From Paraflavitalea sp966211765 (GTDB taxonomy: Bacteria; Bacteroidota; Bacteroidia; Chitinophagales; Chitinophagaceae), in assembly GCA_966211765.1 (NCBI GenBank), contig CBIHOV010000004.1, positions 1 through 64,000 on the forward strand: 64,000 nt of DNA, read 5' to 3'. Numbering within the stretch: the stretch's first letter is position 1; each line of letters begins with the position of its first letter. A model generated the notes under the pieces. That model searched no databases and was not told where the DNA came from. It saw only the letters and a list, made by a program, of their open reading frames with translations. This document shows positions 46,655 through 55,754 of this stretch, piece after piece. Made by a program: the position numbers and the translations under genes.

Positions 46655-47827
46655 TTATTCGAAAATGGTGTTTGCAGTAAGATTTGCGGATGTCAGCTTC
46701 GGAGCTATTGTTTCATAGATGCGGGCTACAACCCTGTTTAGTTCATTGGTGGTAAGGTTGGAACCTGAAGGCAGGCACAAGCCTTTTTCAAAAAGTTGTT
46801 GACAGGTCTCATATCCATAATAAGGAGTTCCTTCAAATACAGGCTGCAGGTGCATGGGTTTCCAGAGTGGCCGGCAGTCGATATTATCTTCGATAAGGGC
46901 TAAGCGGATCTCTTCCCTTGTGAACCGGTCTCCTTCAATCAGCACCACTGTTAGCCAGTGATTGGAATAGTAAGTAGCAGCAGGTTCTGCGGCGCATTGT
47001 ATTTCCGGGATACCGCTGAATGCCCGCTGGTAAAAATCGAAATTGTTGCGGCGCTGGAGAATTCGCTGGGGCAATACTTCCATTTGACCACGGCCTATAC
47101 CGGCACATATATTGCTCATCCGGTAATTGTAGCCAATTTGGGAGTGCTGGTAATGTGGAGCAGGATCAAGCGCCTGGGTAGCCAGGAACCGCGCTTTGTG
47201 AACGTATTCAACATTGGCCGATACGAGTGCCCCCCCGCCGGAAGTAGTAATGATCTTATTGCCATTGAAAGAGAATACAGAGATATCTCCAAAAGTTCCC
47301 ACCTGTCTTCCTTCGAAAGTAGCACCGAGTGCTTCAGCTGCATCTTCTATTACGGGTATCTCATAGTGCCGGGCGATGCGCATGATCTCATCCATCCGGG
47401 CCGGCATACCATAAAGATGTACTACGATGATGGCTTTGGGCTTTTTACCCAGTCTTATACGATCACAGATAGCAAGTTCCAGGAATTGAGGACACATATT
47501 CCAGGTGGCATTTTCACTATCTACAAACACAGGCGTAGCACCCAGGTAAACGATGGGATTAGCAGAGGCTGCAAATGTCATCGACTGACAGATCACTTCA
47601 TCGCCGGCCTTTACACCCAAAATCACCAGCGCCAGGTGCAAGGCAGCAGTGCCAGAGCTCAGGGCAGCTACTTCTACCTCCTCCTGCAAAAAATGCCGGA
47701 GGTCTTGTTCAAATCCATTTACATGGGGTCCAAGAGGCGCTATCCAGTTGGTAGCAAATGCCTCCTGCACATAAGCCTGTTCCTTTTCGCCCATATGTGG
47801 GGATGAGAGCCATATCTTCTGATTCAT
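46655..47827 (-). CDS. DegT/DnrJ/EryC1/StrS family PLP aminotransferase
   Basis: This sugar aminotransferase has the PLP-lysine at residue 191 in FSFNGNKIITTSGGGAL, and the conserved Asp in VIEDAAEALGATF near 165. The N-terminus has the usual GEKEQAYVQEAFATNW and LSSGTAALHLAL substrate-loop segments. It probably installs an amino group on the keto sugar made by the dehydratase downstream in the operon. The start overlaps the end of the HAD gene by four bases. Confidence 0.95.
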   Translation of the reverse strand: MNQKIWLSSPHMGEKEQAYVQEAFATNWIAPLGPHVNGFEQDLRHFLQEEVEVAALSSGTAALHLALVILGVKAGDEVICQSMTFAASANPIVYLGATPVFVDSENATWNMCPQFLELAICDRIRLGKKPKAIIVVHLYGMPARMDEIMRIARHYEIPVIEDAAEALGATFEGRQVGTFGDISVFSFNGNKIITTSGGGALVSANVEYVHKARFLATQALDPAPHYQHSQIGYNYRMSNICAGIGRGQMEVLPQRILQRRNNFDFYQRAFSGIPEIQCAAEPAATYYSNHWLTVVLIEGDRFTREEIRLALIEDNIDCRPLWKPMHLQPVFEGTPYYGYETCQQLFEKGLCLPSGSNLTTNELNRVVARIYETIAPKLTSANLTANTIFE

Positions 47828-48492
47828 AAAAGCTGTATTTCATCAAATGAAGCAATCAGTTTGGAAGGATATGGCTGGCCGGTAAACGATTGAGCATGGA
47901 TATGGGTACCATTGTCTTTGATACAGCAGGTAATCCAGCCGAGCCGGGCAGGCGCCACAAAATCCTTGGCTGTATTGTCACCGAAATAGTAAAATTCACG
48001 ACCAGGATATTTATCCTGGAAGTACCGGTAATTTCTTTCATCGGGCTTCGCAGATCCAAACTCTTCTGAAATGATCACATCGCTGAAATAATTGTCAAGC
48101 TGCAAGGCTTTCAGTTTGTTGCGTTGGGTAATGCTTCTGCCATCTGTTATCAGGCCGGCAGGAATAGAAAGGGTCGATAAGTCATCTAATAACCTGGCAG
48201 CCTCAACCCTGAGTGTAATATCCGGCATATGCTCCCGGTATTCCTTCAACAGATCATCCATCGTTATCTGTGGTAATGCTTCCTGGTACTGATCAATGAT
48301 CCATTGGAATACGTTTTCCCCATTTGTATACCGCTGCCACATGTCCTCGTAAATAGAGACGCCCGCCAGCGGAGCCAGCCTGGCAGCAATGACCCTGTAT
48401 CCTGATCGTAAAAAAGTGATCTCCGGAAACAGGGTATCATCCAGGTCAAATACAAAAAAGCTGTTGGGTCTAATTTTTATTCGCATGCACAA
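47824..48492 (-). CDS. HAD superfamily hydrolase
   Basis: Motif I is FVFDLDDTLF, with the nucleophile at Asp16 and the second Asp at 18. Motif II is seen in GLITDGRSITQRNK near 115. Motif III/IV is in SAKPDERNYRYF and YFGDNTAKDFVAP (about 145-172). The substrate is unknown, but in a polysaccharide operon it probably dephosphorylates a sugar or amino-acid phosphate. It overlaps the ATP-grasp gene by 23 bases and the aminotransferase by four, a tightly coupled trio. Confidence 0.93.
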   Translation of the reverse strand: MCMRIKIRPNSFFVFDLDDTLFPEITFLRSGYRVIAARLAPLAGVSIYEDMWQRYTNGENVFQWIIDQYQEALPQITMDDLLKEYREHMPDITLRVEAARLLDDLSTLSIPAGLITDGRSITQRNKLKALQLDNYFSDVIISEEFGSAKPDERNYRYFQDKYPGREFYYFGDNTAKDFVAPARLGWITCCIKDNGTHIHAQSFTGQPYPSKLIASFDEIQLL

Positions 48493-49435
48493 TTACCTCA
48501 TCGTCATAGCGGAGCATTAACAATTGATCTTCCCAATCTTCGGTATAGCTGATCTCCTGTTCTTTAAAATATTCTTCGATAAGCCACAAAGGGTAATTAG
48601 CGCCCGCATGGTAACTGAGCGGATAACCGCCTCCAAAGCGTGCGTTGATCTCGATGGCGGTCACCTTTCCGGTAGATTTGTGGAGGAAGAATTGGGCAGT
48701 CAGACAGCCTGCAGCACCTTCTATATGGGCCAGCTTATCCTTCAGGTACGTGAGAATACCGTTCTTACTGGTGATACCTTTATTGATCTCTCCGGCGCGC
48801 ACCAGGATCCGCTTGCGCGGCACAATGCATTTTACCTGGCCCGACCTATTGTAATACATATCCACGGTGTATTCATCATGATCCTGCTTACCCCGGTATT
48901 CCATGAAAAGCAGGCGATCGTTGTTGAGGTGATGATCATGCAGATCAGCTTCGGTATGGATAACGTAGGTATCTGCACTCAGGCTCCCATTGTAGGGTTT
49001 GATGAACAGGGGAAAACTTGGATGGTGCTTGTCGATAGCGGCAGGAACAGCCATGTCTCTTTCCTGGAAAAAGAGATTGATCTTTCTTTTATCGCGGCAT
49101 TGCTCAATAAAGGAAGGTTCAGAAATAATGACATGGATGCCCTCCTTAATGAATAAGCCCTTGTGCTGAGCCAATACCATCAGTTCTGTATCAATGGTGG
49201 GCACCACCATTTTAATATTCTGGTTTCGGCAAAGGGTGAGCAATTCATCGATGTATCCCGGGTCTGTAACTTTCTGTACGCGGAAGCAGGCATCGGCCAC
49301 CTGGCATGCAGCACTTAATTCAGGGCACATGTCGGTAGCCAATACTTTATTACCAGGATACAATTTCCCTAACTCTTTTTTGAAAGCCTTGACGAGAGAA
49401 ACTCTTTGCCCGGCAGATGTGATAAGAATGTTCAT
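48470..49435 (-). CDS. ATP-grasp domain protein (carbamoyl-phosphate-synthase-like)
   Basis: The protein has a Rossmann-like preATP-grasp part (NILITSAGQRVSLVKAFK), a central ATP-grasp region with FIKPYNGS near 148 and LLFMEYRGKQDHDEYTVDM, and the metal-binding end ITAIEINARFGGGYP-type, read here as VTAIEINARFGGG near 270. ATP-grasp ligases join an amine to a carboxyl through an acyl-phosphate. In polysaccharide clusters such proteins are candidates for adding an amino acid to a sugar or its precursor. The substrate is unknown. It overlaps the sugar transferase by four bases. Confidence 0.92.
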   Translation of the reverse strand: MNILITSAGQRVSLVKAFKKELGKLYPGNKVLATDMCPELSAACQVADACFRVQKVTDPGYIDELLTLCRNQNIKMVVPTIDTELMVLAQHKGLFIKEGIHVIISEPSFIEQCRDKRKINLFFQERDMAVPAAIDKHHPSFPLFIKPYNGSLSADTYVIHTEADLHDHHLNNDRLLFMEYRGKQDHDEYTVDMYYNRSGQVKCIVPRKRILVRAGEINKGITSKNGILTYLKDKLAHIEGAAGCLTAQFFLHKSTGKVTAIEINARFGGGYPLSYHAGANYPLWLIEEYFKEQEISYTEDWEDQLLMLRYDDEVIVHANKN

Positions 49436-50049
49436 GTATTTTCAGCTCCTTTAAAAGTGGGCATCGTAGCGTGTCCCTGCTGACTGATGCCCTCTGTTTT
49501 AAATACTTTTTTCAGGGTAAGTCCAATGATCCTGCTATCGAGCTGCCAGCTGATATGGTCTACATACCATACATCGAGTTCAAACTTCTGTTCCCAGCTG
49601 ATGGTATTGCGGCCATTTACCTGGGCCCAGCCGGTAATGCCCGGTCTTACTTCGTGCCGCCTGTTCTGTTGAGTGGTATACAAAGGCAGGTATTCTACCA
49701 GTAAGGGTCGTGGGCCGATCAGGCTCATATCGCCTTTTATTACGTTGATCAGTTGTGGCAGCTCATCCAGGGAGGTTTTGCGAATGAATTTCCCCAGGGG
49801 GGTAAGCCGTACTTCGTCGGGTAGCAACTGCCCTGATGCATTTTTTCGGTTGTTCATGGTCCGGAATTTCACCAGCCAGAAAACACGCCCGTTCTTTCCG
49901 GGTCGCTGCTGGAAAAAGAAAGGTGATCCTTTATTCGCTCCCCACAGAAAGACGGTGATGAGCAGGAACAGGGGTATGAACAAGAGAAACCCAAGCATGC
50001 TCACCATGCAATCAATAGGGCGTTTAAAATAATTATGATACAGTGACAT
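49432..50049 (-). CDS. PglC/WcaJ-like initiating sugar-1-phosphate transferase
   Basis: This polyprenyl-phosphate sugar-1-phosphate transferase starts glycan assembly on undecaprenyl phosphate. One re-entrant hydrophobic helix (residues 16-34) is followed by the family motifs KFRTMNN (about 61-67), KTSLDELPQLINV (near 92), DMSLIGPRP (near 107) and RPGITGWAQVNGRN (near 135). At 205 residues it lacks the N-terminal membrane domain of WcaJ and so resembles the short PglC type. The start overlaps the GT4 gene by 17 bases. Confidence 0.95.
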   Translation of the reverse strand: MSLYHNYFKRPIDCMVSMLGFLLFIPLFLLITVFLWGANKGSPFFFQQRPGKNGRVFWLVKFRTMNNRKNASGQLLPDEVRLTPLGKFIRKTSLDELPQLINVIKGDMSLIGPRPLLVEYLPLYTTQQNRRHEVRPGITGWAQVNGRNTISWEQKFELDVWYVDHISWQLDSRIIGLTLKKVFKTEGISQQGHATMPTFKGAENT

Positions 50050-51202
50050 GCTTATTCAATTGGTCCTGGTATTCGTTGAGCAACAGATCCCAGAAATGCT
50101 TTTGATCATACCGTTCGGTGATCAATTGTCTTGCGTGGGTTTTCAAATGACTGTACAATGCTTTATTGGTCATTAAGCGTTCCATGGCATCGCGGAGCGC
50201 TTCCATATTCTTTACGGGTATCACCAGGCCATTGTGTTCATGTTCGATGATCTCGTTGCATCCATTGATATTGGTAACGATGGCAGGAACATGAAAACAA
50301 CCTGCTTGCATGGGCACGTTGGGAAAACCTTCTCTGTAAGAGGGGAAGACCAATACCTGACTGATCATGAGCCAGGGGCGGATATCCTGTTGAAAATCTA
50401 CTTGTATTATATCCTCATGGGTTGCAATGACGTTCATTGCGGCAGCAGACAGTGGATCCAGCTCCGGCTCGTAAGGACCAACCAGGAGCAGTTTTATGCC
50501 TGCATATTGCTTTTTCAGTTCGGCAAAGGCAGTTACCAATTCTTCAATGCCTTTATCCCTCACCAGCCTTCCGATAAAAACAAAAATAAAATCATCCTCC
50601 TTCAGGGATAACTGTTCCCTCAATGTACCGGCAGCCATGGTCAATGCATCATTCTTTTGAAAGAAGTCGGTATCGATGCCATTACTGCTTCCATTGCCCA
50701 ATACCTGTACTTTTTGGGCATCACAAAAACCCTTGTCCATCAAGAAAGCGGCAAGCTTGCCGGAATTGGGATATATCCTGGTGGCGCATGTATAGGTAAG
50801 CCGCTCTGCCCATTCCAGTATTTTTTTCCTGATGCCTTTGTTTTCCATCAGGGGCAAACCGGCCACTGTGTGCAACCGTATGGGAACACCGGCCAGTCTG
50901 GCGGCCATCATACCCAGCAAGCCAGCCTTGGGTGTATGGGTATGCACAATAGCGGGATGTTCTTTTTTAAATAAGCGGTACAATCGCCACAAAGCCTTCA
51001 GGTCATTGACCGGGGTGATAGCCCTTGTCATCTCAACAGGGGCCGTACGTACACCTTCCGCTATTCGTACTTCCTCCAGAACCAGGCCGGGTGAAGAAAC
51101 AGCGAGTACATCAAAGTGAGCTGACATAAACTTCAGCTGCTGCCTGAGTAATACTTTCAAAGATATGGGTACGGTGGTAACCCGTACCAGTTTGGCCTTC
51201 AT
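50033..51202 (-). CDS. GT4 glycosyltransferase, PglA-like
   Basis: A GT-B fold retaining enzyme. I chose the start MKAKLVRVTT rather than the longer one, because the first 24 residues are not typical. The N-terminal half has HTHTPKAGLLGMMAARLAGVP, and the C-terminal half has FVFIGRLVRDKGIEELVTAF. The EX7E signature reads REGFPNVPMQAG, so the second Glu is Gln; from memory this is a feature of one PglA-like subgroup. It should add the second sugar after the PglC-like transferase. Confidence 0.93.
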   Translation of the reverse strand: MKAKLVRVTTVPISLKVLLRQQLKFMSAHFDVLAVSSPGLVLEEVRIAEGVRTAPVEMTRAITPVNDLKALWRLYRLFKKEHPAIVHTHTPKAGLLGMMAARLAGVPIRLHTVAGLPLMENKGIRKKILEWAERLTYTCATRIYPNSGKLAAFLMDKGFCDAQKVQVLGNGSSNGIDTDFFQKNDALTMAAGTLREQLSLKEDDFIFVFIGRLVRDKGIEELVTAFAELKKQYAGIKLLLVGPYEPELDPLSAAAMNVIATHEDIIQVDFQQDIRPWLMISQVLVFPSYREGFPNVPMQAGCFHVPAIVTNINGCNEIIEHEHNGLVIPVKNMEALRDAMERLMTNKALYSHLKTHARQLITERYDQKHFWDLLLNEYQDQLNKHVTVS

Positions 51203-51286
51203 GATGATCTTACATTTGGTGCGGTACTCATTCTCCACATGGATTGGTAAGCGTAATCCCGGGAGAATGAGCATCCGCTGAATTAA

Positions 51287-52285
51287 TTAGAACAATTCGA
51301 GGTCGCCTGTCGAATAACACCAGTTTTTGGTGTTTAATAAATGACGGAAATCCTCATTCATATTCAGGTCTTTTAAAGTGATCACGGGTCCCAGTGGCCG
51401 TACGGGCAAAAGGCCCATCCATTTGAAACAGGAACGGTGTGCACGGTACTGCTGACCAGAGAATGAAATAAAATCTACCTGGTGTTCGTCGCAAAATGGC
51501 AGCACCTGTCTTTTCATGGTAGCGTTCAGGTAACCATTATCCGCCTTTGGATTCAACTTCACAAAATCAACCAATCTCAGCTCTTTGGTATAAGCATGCA
51601 TCTTTATCCGTGTAATGAGCAAAAAATTCTCCTGATCGGTAAAATAATTATACGTGAACAAAGGATTATTCGCATAACGCCAGGAGATATACTGTGGAGA
51701 AAGCACTGTAGCCAATTGATCTGTTTTTTGTACATAACCATCCAGGCTGCTCAATACACCGTGGGGCCATTTCTGAAAAGGGGAAGGGTCTTCCTGCTGC
51801 CCGGCGTATTTTTCTTTATTAAAGAGCCTGGTGCGGGCCATACTAAAGGGCTTTAACAGGGTAAACTTGAGGGGCATTTTACCTTGCATAACCCATCCCA
51901 TTTTCAGGTAACCAGGACGGCTTTGTAAATTGGGTGTGTTAAAAACAAAAAGTACACCCTCCTTCCGGCAGGCCTCCAATTGTTGCAGGGTAAGTTTCTT
52001 AAAAATGCCTTTGCCCTGATAATCGGGATGGGTAGCCGTATCAACCGCCCGCACTGCCTTATAAATTTTATCATTGCGCATCCAATCCCATTGCATAAAT
52101 GCCCGCAGGCCAATGAGCCTACCTGCTTCTTCTGCTACCAGCACATAGGATGGACCAAATGGGTTTTGCTCATGTTTCCATAACCATAAAGCTTCAGATT
52201 TAGGTATGGAAGATTCGCCCAGGGATTGACGCAGCAGTTCAATGATCGCCGGCCTGTCTTCCTGGCTAGCAGGTCGCACCAACAT
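51287..52285 (-). CDS. GNAT family N-acetyltransferase
   Basis: I used the start MLVRPASQEDRPAI, which gives a normal GNAT opening. The acetyl-CoA motif A is in VDTATHPDYQGKGIFKKLT (residues about 80-98). A C-terminal half of about 180 residues has no recognised function. It overlaps the polysaccharide deacetylase gene by 20 bases. Combined with that gene it suggests tailoring of amino sugars in the glycan, which is an inference. Confidence 0.88.
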   Translation of the reverse strand: MLVRPASQEDRPAIIELLRQSLGESSIPKSEALWLWKHEQNPFGPSYVLVAEEAGRLIGLRAFMQWDWMRNDKIYKAVRAVDTATHPDYQGKGIFKKLTLQQLEACRKEGVLFVFNTPNLQSRPGYLKMGWVMQGKMPLKFTLLKPFSMARTRLFNKEKYAGQQEDPSPFQKWPHGVLSSLDGYVQKTDQLATVLSPQYISWRYANNPLFTYNYFTDQENFLLITRIKMHAYTKELRLVDFVKLNPKADNGYLNATMKRQVLPFCDEHQVDFISFSGQQYRAHRSCFKWMGLLPVRPLGPVITLKDLNMNEDFRHLLNTKNWCYSTGDLELF

Positions 52286-53291
52286 GATGATGATTGAGGG
52301 TTTGCTGACTTTGTCCCAACAGCCGGGTGGCATACTCGCCCATATTCCAACTGTTCATGCCATATTTCTTTTTGCACTTTTGGTACTGTTGCAATAGTAT
52401 ATGCAACCCTTCCATATTTTCTTCCGGATGATCTCCAAAATTTTCAGGGTGCCACCACAGGTGATAACATTCATTGCGAATGGCGGCGGTACGGATCTCC
52501 TGGCACAAGCGACGCAAGCGCCATTTGTTGGCAAATCTGTATTTTGACCGCCAGGGGCGCAGGAAACGGCTGGCAGGTAACTGTAATGGTTCACCGGGTA
52601 TTATCGAAATGCTTTTCAATGGATAGGAAGTCCTGTTGGCGCCTACCTGCACATAGGCATCGGCCGTGCGGACCACTTTCCGGATAAAGCTTGATCCGGT
52701 ATTGGTAACCGGACTCCAATACCAACTAACCGGGTTGGATCGTATGGTGGTAATGCCCTGTTCATAGCAAGTTTTCAGATATGCCGGGTTAAATTGGTTT
52801 CTGGGAAAGACCAATGAGGTGAGCCGGGTATTAAACAATGCTGCAGCTTTTTGTGCAGCCTGCAGGTCGGCCTCAAAAGCCCTGGGTTCATGCTGTTGCT
52901 CCAGGCAATAATAATGGCTGAACGTATGGGTACCCAGTTCCTGTCCGGGATATTGAAGAATAGACTGAATTTCGTCCGGGGCAAAATGCGCCCAGTGGTA
53001 TTGTTGTGGAAGCGCATGTTGAGCCGCCCACCGGTAGGCTGAATACCTTTCGGTGGTGTAAGCGGGTTCAATAGCAGGTTTCAACTGCTCCCACTGGTGC
53101 TGGTCCTGTGCAAACATGCTGCCTACTGTAGCCCAGGTTACGTGTACTTCATGTTCTGCAAAGAGTTGCAGCATGCGGGGAATCAGCTTTAGGGTGTTGC
53201 GGTAGCAGGCTTCTCTTTCCTGCCGGTTCCTTTTATCAAACACGCCCCAGTGCAATTCAAAATCGAGTGATATGGTAAAAATGCCTTCCAT
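52266..53291 (-). CDS. polysaccharide deacetylase family protein
   Basis: The NodB-like domain has motif 1 ISLDFELHWG with Asp10 and a second conserved pattern, LGTHTFSHYYCLEQQ near 118 (the HxxxH metal site). It continues with a WHPENFGDHPEE element near 282. No signal peptide is seen, so it acts on cytoplasmic or membrane-linked intermediates. It is expected to remove acetyl groups from N-acetyl sugars. The gene ends in overlap with the GNAT gene. Confidence 0.9.
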   Translation of the reverse strand: MEGIFTISLDFELHWGVFDKRNRQEREACYRNTLKLIPRMLQLFAEHEVHVTWATVGSMFAQDQHQWEQLKPAIEPAYTTERYSAYRWAAQHALPQQYHWAHFAPDEIQSILQYPGQELGTHTFSHYYCLEQQHEPRAFEADLQAAQKAAALFNTRLTSLVFPRNQFNPAYLKTCYEQGITTIRSNPVSWYWSPVTNTGSSFIRKVVRTADAYVQVGANRTSYPLKSISIIPGEPLQLPASRFLRPWRSKYRFANKWRLRRLCQEIRTAAIRNECYHLWWHPENFGDHPEENMEGLHILLQQYQKCKKKYGMNSWNMGEYATRLLGQSQQTLNHHHVGATC

Positions 53292-53316
53292 GGTTGACTA
53301 TGATTGAATGAAGTAA

Positions 53317-53351
53317 AGTGTGCAGCGCTTCGACAGGCTCGGGCTGACACT
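53317..53351. repeat. short hairpin with a REP-like core between polysaccharide genes
   Basis: Arms AGTGT/ACACT (53317-53321 and 53347-53351) and CAGC/GCTG (53323-53326 and 53343-53346) with one bulged base frame a loop holding CTTCGACAGGCTC. That core resembles, from memory, short repeats scattered in many bacterial genomes. It lies in the 63-base gap between the polymerase and deacetylase genes, inside the operon. Confidence 0.4.
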
Positions 53352-53354
53352 TGC

Positions 53355-54572
53355 TCAATTAAGCAGGGCCTCTCTTGTAACGACAGGCAGTTGTTTCTTT
53401 TCGGATTGCTTCTTTTTCCTGCTTACCAAAATGCCCTTCTTATAATCCATATAGCAGAGTATGATGAAGAGGAAAAAATACATGACCATGCTTTTCTGGC
53501 GAATGATGATGCCCAGGTTGGATAGGGTACCGGACAAAGCCACAGAGGTAGCGAGAAAAACCACCGCACTGGTTTTTACAAGTGCCGCGCTCTTTCCCAT
53601 AAACCCTATAAATCCTCCGCTGAATAATTTACCAGCCAGCCATAAATAAAACAGGTTTTCAAACGAAACTATAATACCAATAGGGCCTGGGGCATCAATA
53701 AACAGGGGGCGGAACCAAAAGGTAAACAGTTTCAAAGGCAGGGGATAACCCGAAATATCGATGCCCGAGCCTGCTTTGGCCAGTTCTACGGAACGGTGAC
53801 TGGAAAGCTGGTCAAAGCTTTCAAACAGGTTCTCGCTATCCAGGTTGGCAAAGGCCATTACATCATCATACAAAAAGAAAACAGCCACGCCCACACCCGC
53901 AAATACCATGAGCTTTTGGTATAGCGGTACTTTTTCCCGGGCGGTAACCAGGCCTGCCAGTATACCCATGGCCATCAGGAAGAATACGTGGGGCCTAACA
54001 TGGTAAACAATAAGCAATCCCAGGAGTAAAGCTATTTTACGGCTCTTCAAACGGCTCAGGCCATACATGCTCATGCCAAGACCGAGAAATATGATAGACC
54101 CTTTGCCCAGGGAGGCCGTCCAGTAATGCATGTTGGGCAGAAATACGATCAGTGCGATCAGCTCTATACCTTTCAATGAATGTTTGAAGCGGATATTTTC
54201 TTTGAAGGTTATATAGAAAAAAACAAATCCCCAATACCCCATCCAGGCAAACAACATCATCATCATTTCATAAGAAAATCCGAGGTAGTTGACAAAAGGC
54301 CAGGCTACAAAATCTATAAATGGCGTACCTGTTCCATAAGCTTCCAGCCAGCCTTCATAACCTGATTCAGCACGATTATAATAGGCTACAGAATCTGACG
54401 CAGAAGATTGTACATATATGTAGTATATAAGCGCAAAGAGGATATGGTACCAATACAGGTTTTTGATCATTCCGATTTGGAACCATGCAAAGCGGGCCTT
54501 CATTACCTGCAGCAATGGAAGGGAAATACCAAAAAGAACGATGACCAGGAATAAAGCGCCTATCACTATCAA
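53355..54572 (-). CDS. Wzy-like polysaccharide polymerase, EpsG/O-antigen polymerase type
   Basis: A polytopic protein with about ten predicted transmembrane helices and a longer loop (about residues 255-300), the usual topology of Wzy and EpsG proteins. The sequence is otherwise poorly conserved, as is normal for this class. Position between glycosyltransferases in the operon supports the call. The polar C-terminus is rich in lysine. It overlaps the following upstream glycosyltransferase gene by four bases. It should link repeat units outside the inner membrane. Confidence 0.75.
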   Translation of the reverse strand: MIVIGALFLVIVLFGISLPLLQVMKARFAWFQIGMIKNLYWYHILFALIYYIYVQSSASDSVAYYNRAESGYEGWLEAYGTGTPFIDFVAWPFVNYLGFSYEMMMMLFAWMGYWGFVFFYITFKENIRFKHSLKGIELIALIVFLPNMHYWTASLGKGSIIFLGLGMSMYGLSRLKSRKIALLLGLLIVYHVRPHVFFLMAMGILAGLVTAREKVPLYQKLMVFAGVGVAVFFLYDDVMAFANLDSENLFESFDQLSSHRSVELAKAGSGIDISGYPLPLKLFTFWFRPLFIDAPGPIGIIVSFENLFYLWLAGKLFSGGFIGFMGKSAALVKTSAVVFLATSVALSGTLSNLGIIIRQKSMVMYFFLFIILCYMDYKKGILVSRKKKQSEKKQLPVVTREALLN

Positions 54573-55741
54573 TATTCTTTATGAAGTAAGCTATCGTAGA
54601 TCTTTTCCAGGTGGGTAACCATTTTCTGCATGCTAAAATGATGGATCACGGTTTCGCGGGCAGCCTGTTTCATCGCCACCACCTGATCACGGTGGGGCAG
54701 TATGGCTGCGAGGCGATCGGCCAGCAGGAGTGGATTATTAACAGGGACCAGTAAACCATTTACATTGTCTTTTATCACTTCGGGAATGCCTCCGGCATCG
54801 GTACAGGCCGGCATACAACCCATGCTCATGGCTTCGAGCAAAGCAATGGGCAGCCCTTCAAATTCAGAGCTCATCATAAAGATGTCCATTGCCTTTAACC
54901 AGGGCTTAATATCAGTTTGTAAGCCCGCGAAGTAAACGCAGGACCTCATGTTCAATGCCCTTGCTTTTTGGTGCATTTCATCCCTAAGCCCCCCGTCTCC
55001 TGCTATGATGAAATAAGTATCCGGGATTTTGGCATGTAGGAGGCTGGCTATTTGAAGCCATACATCCAGGCGTTTCTGCGGCCTGAACACACAGGCGATA
55101 CCAATGACTGTAACATGAGCAGGGATGTTCAACTCCCTGCGTATATCTCTTTCAATGGGCTGCCGTGCGGAGAATTTATCGGTATCAATGCCATTCTGCA
55201 CAACCTGTACACCGGGTTTTGCCTTGTGGTAATGTGTTTTGATGGACCTGGCCACTTCGCCGGATACAGCAATCACCTGCTGCTGGCTGCGAAAACTCAA
55301 TTTATTCATATAATAAGTAAGCCGGTGGTAGCGCTCCCATTTGTTGTGCTCGGTGTACACCACCGGAACGCCGGTGAGGCGGCCCACCAGGCGGCCCACG
55401 ATACCTGCCCAGGGTAGGTGACAATGGATGAGTTGAATATGATGTGCTTTTACATACGCTACGATCTTCCTCACCTTCAAAACTATTTCCACATTGTTTT
55501 TTGCCGGGAAACAGACTACGGTACCGCCAGCCTGCTCTATTTCCTTGACCACCTGGTTTTTCCAGGGAAGAAAATACAGGTAGTGAAAATCATACTTCTC
55601 CTTATTGTGCTTGCCCAAAGATTCAGGCAGCAACAGTTCGGCCCCACCACGCCCCAGTGATTTAATAATGTGGAGCACGGGTACAGCAGCATCGCCGGCA
55701 GGGTAATTTTTGCGGGTAAAAAGCGTGGTCGTGGTATTCAT
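54569..55741 (-). CDS. GT4 glycosyltransferase
   Basis: GT-B fold: N-terminal VLHIIKSLGRGGAELLLPE, then HCHLPWAGIVGRLVGRLTGVP. The C-terminal nucleotide-sugar half has GIACVFRPQKRLDVWLQI and the full EX7E signature in SSEFEGLPIALLEAM. Length 390 is normal. Donor and acceptor sugars cannot be told. It lies 13 bases after the next GT4 gene, in a run of three. Confidence 0.94.
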   Translation of the reverse strand: MNTTTTLFTRKNYPAGDAAVPVLHIIKSLGRGGAELLLPESLGKHNKEKYDFHYLYFLPWKNQVVKEIEQAGGTVVCFPAKNNVEIVLKVRKIVAYVKAHHIQLIHCHLPWAGIVGRLVGRLTGVPVVYTEHNKWERYHRLTYYMNKLSFRSQQQVIAVSGEVARSIKTHYHKAKPGVQVVQNGIDTDKFSARQPIERDIRRELNIPAHVTVIGIACVFRPQKRLDVWLQIASLLHAKIPDTYFIIAGDGGLRDEMHQKARALNMRSCVYFAGLQTDIKPWLKAMDIFMMSSEFEGLPIALLEAMSMGCMPACTDAGGIPEVIKDNVNGLLVPVNNPLLLADRLAAILPHRDQVVAMKQAARETVIHHFSMQKMVTHLEKIYDSLLHKEY

Positions 55742-55754
55742 TGTTGTAATTGGC

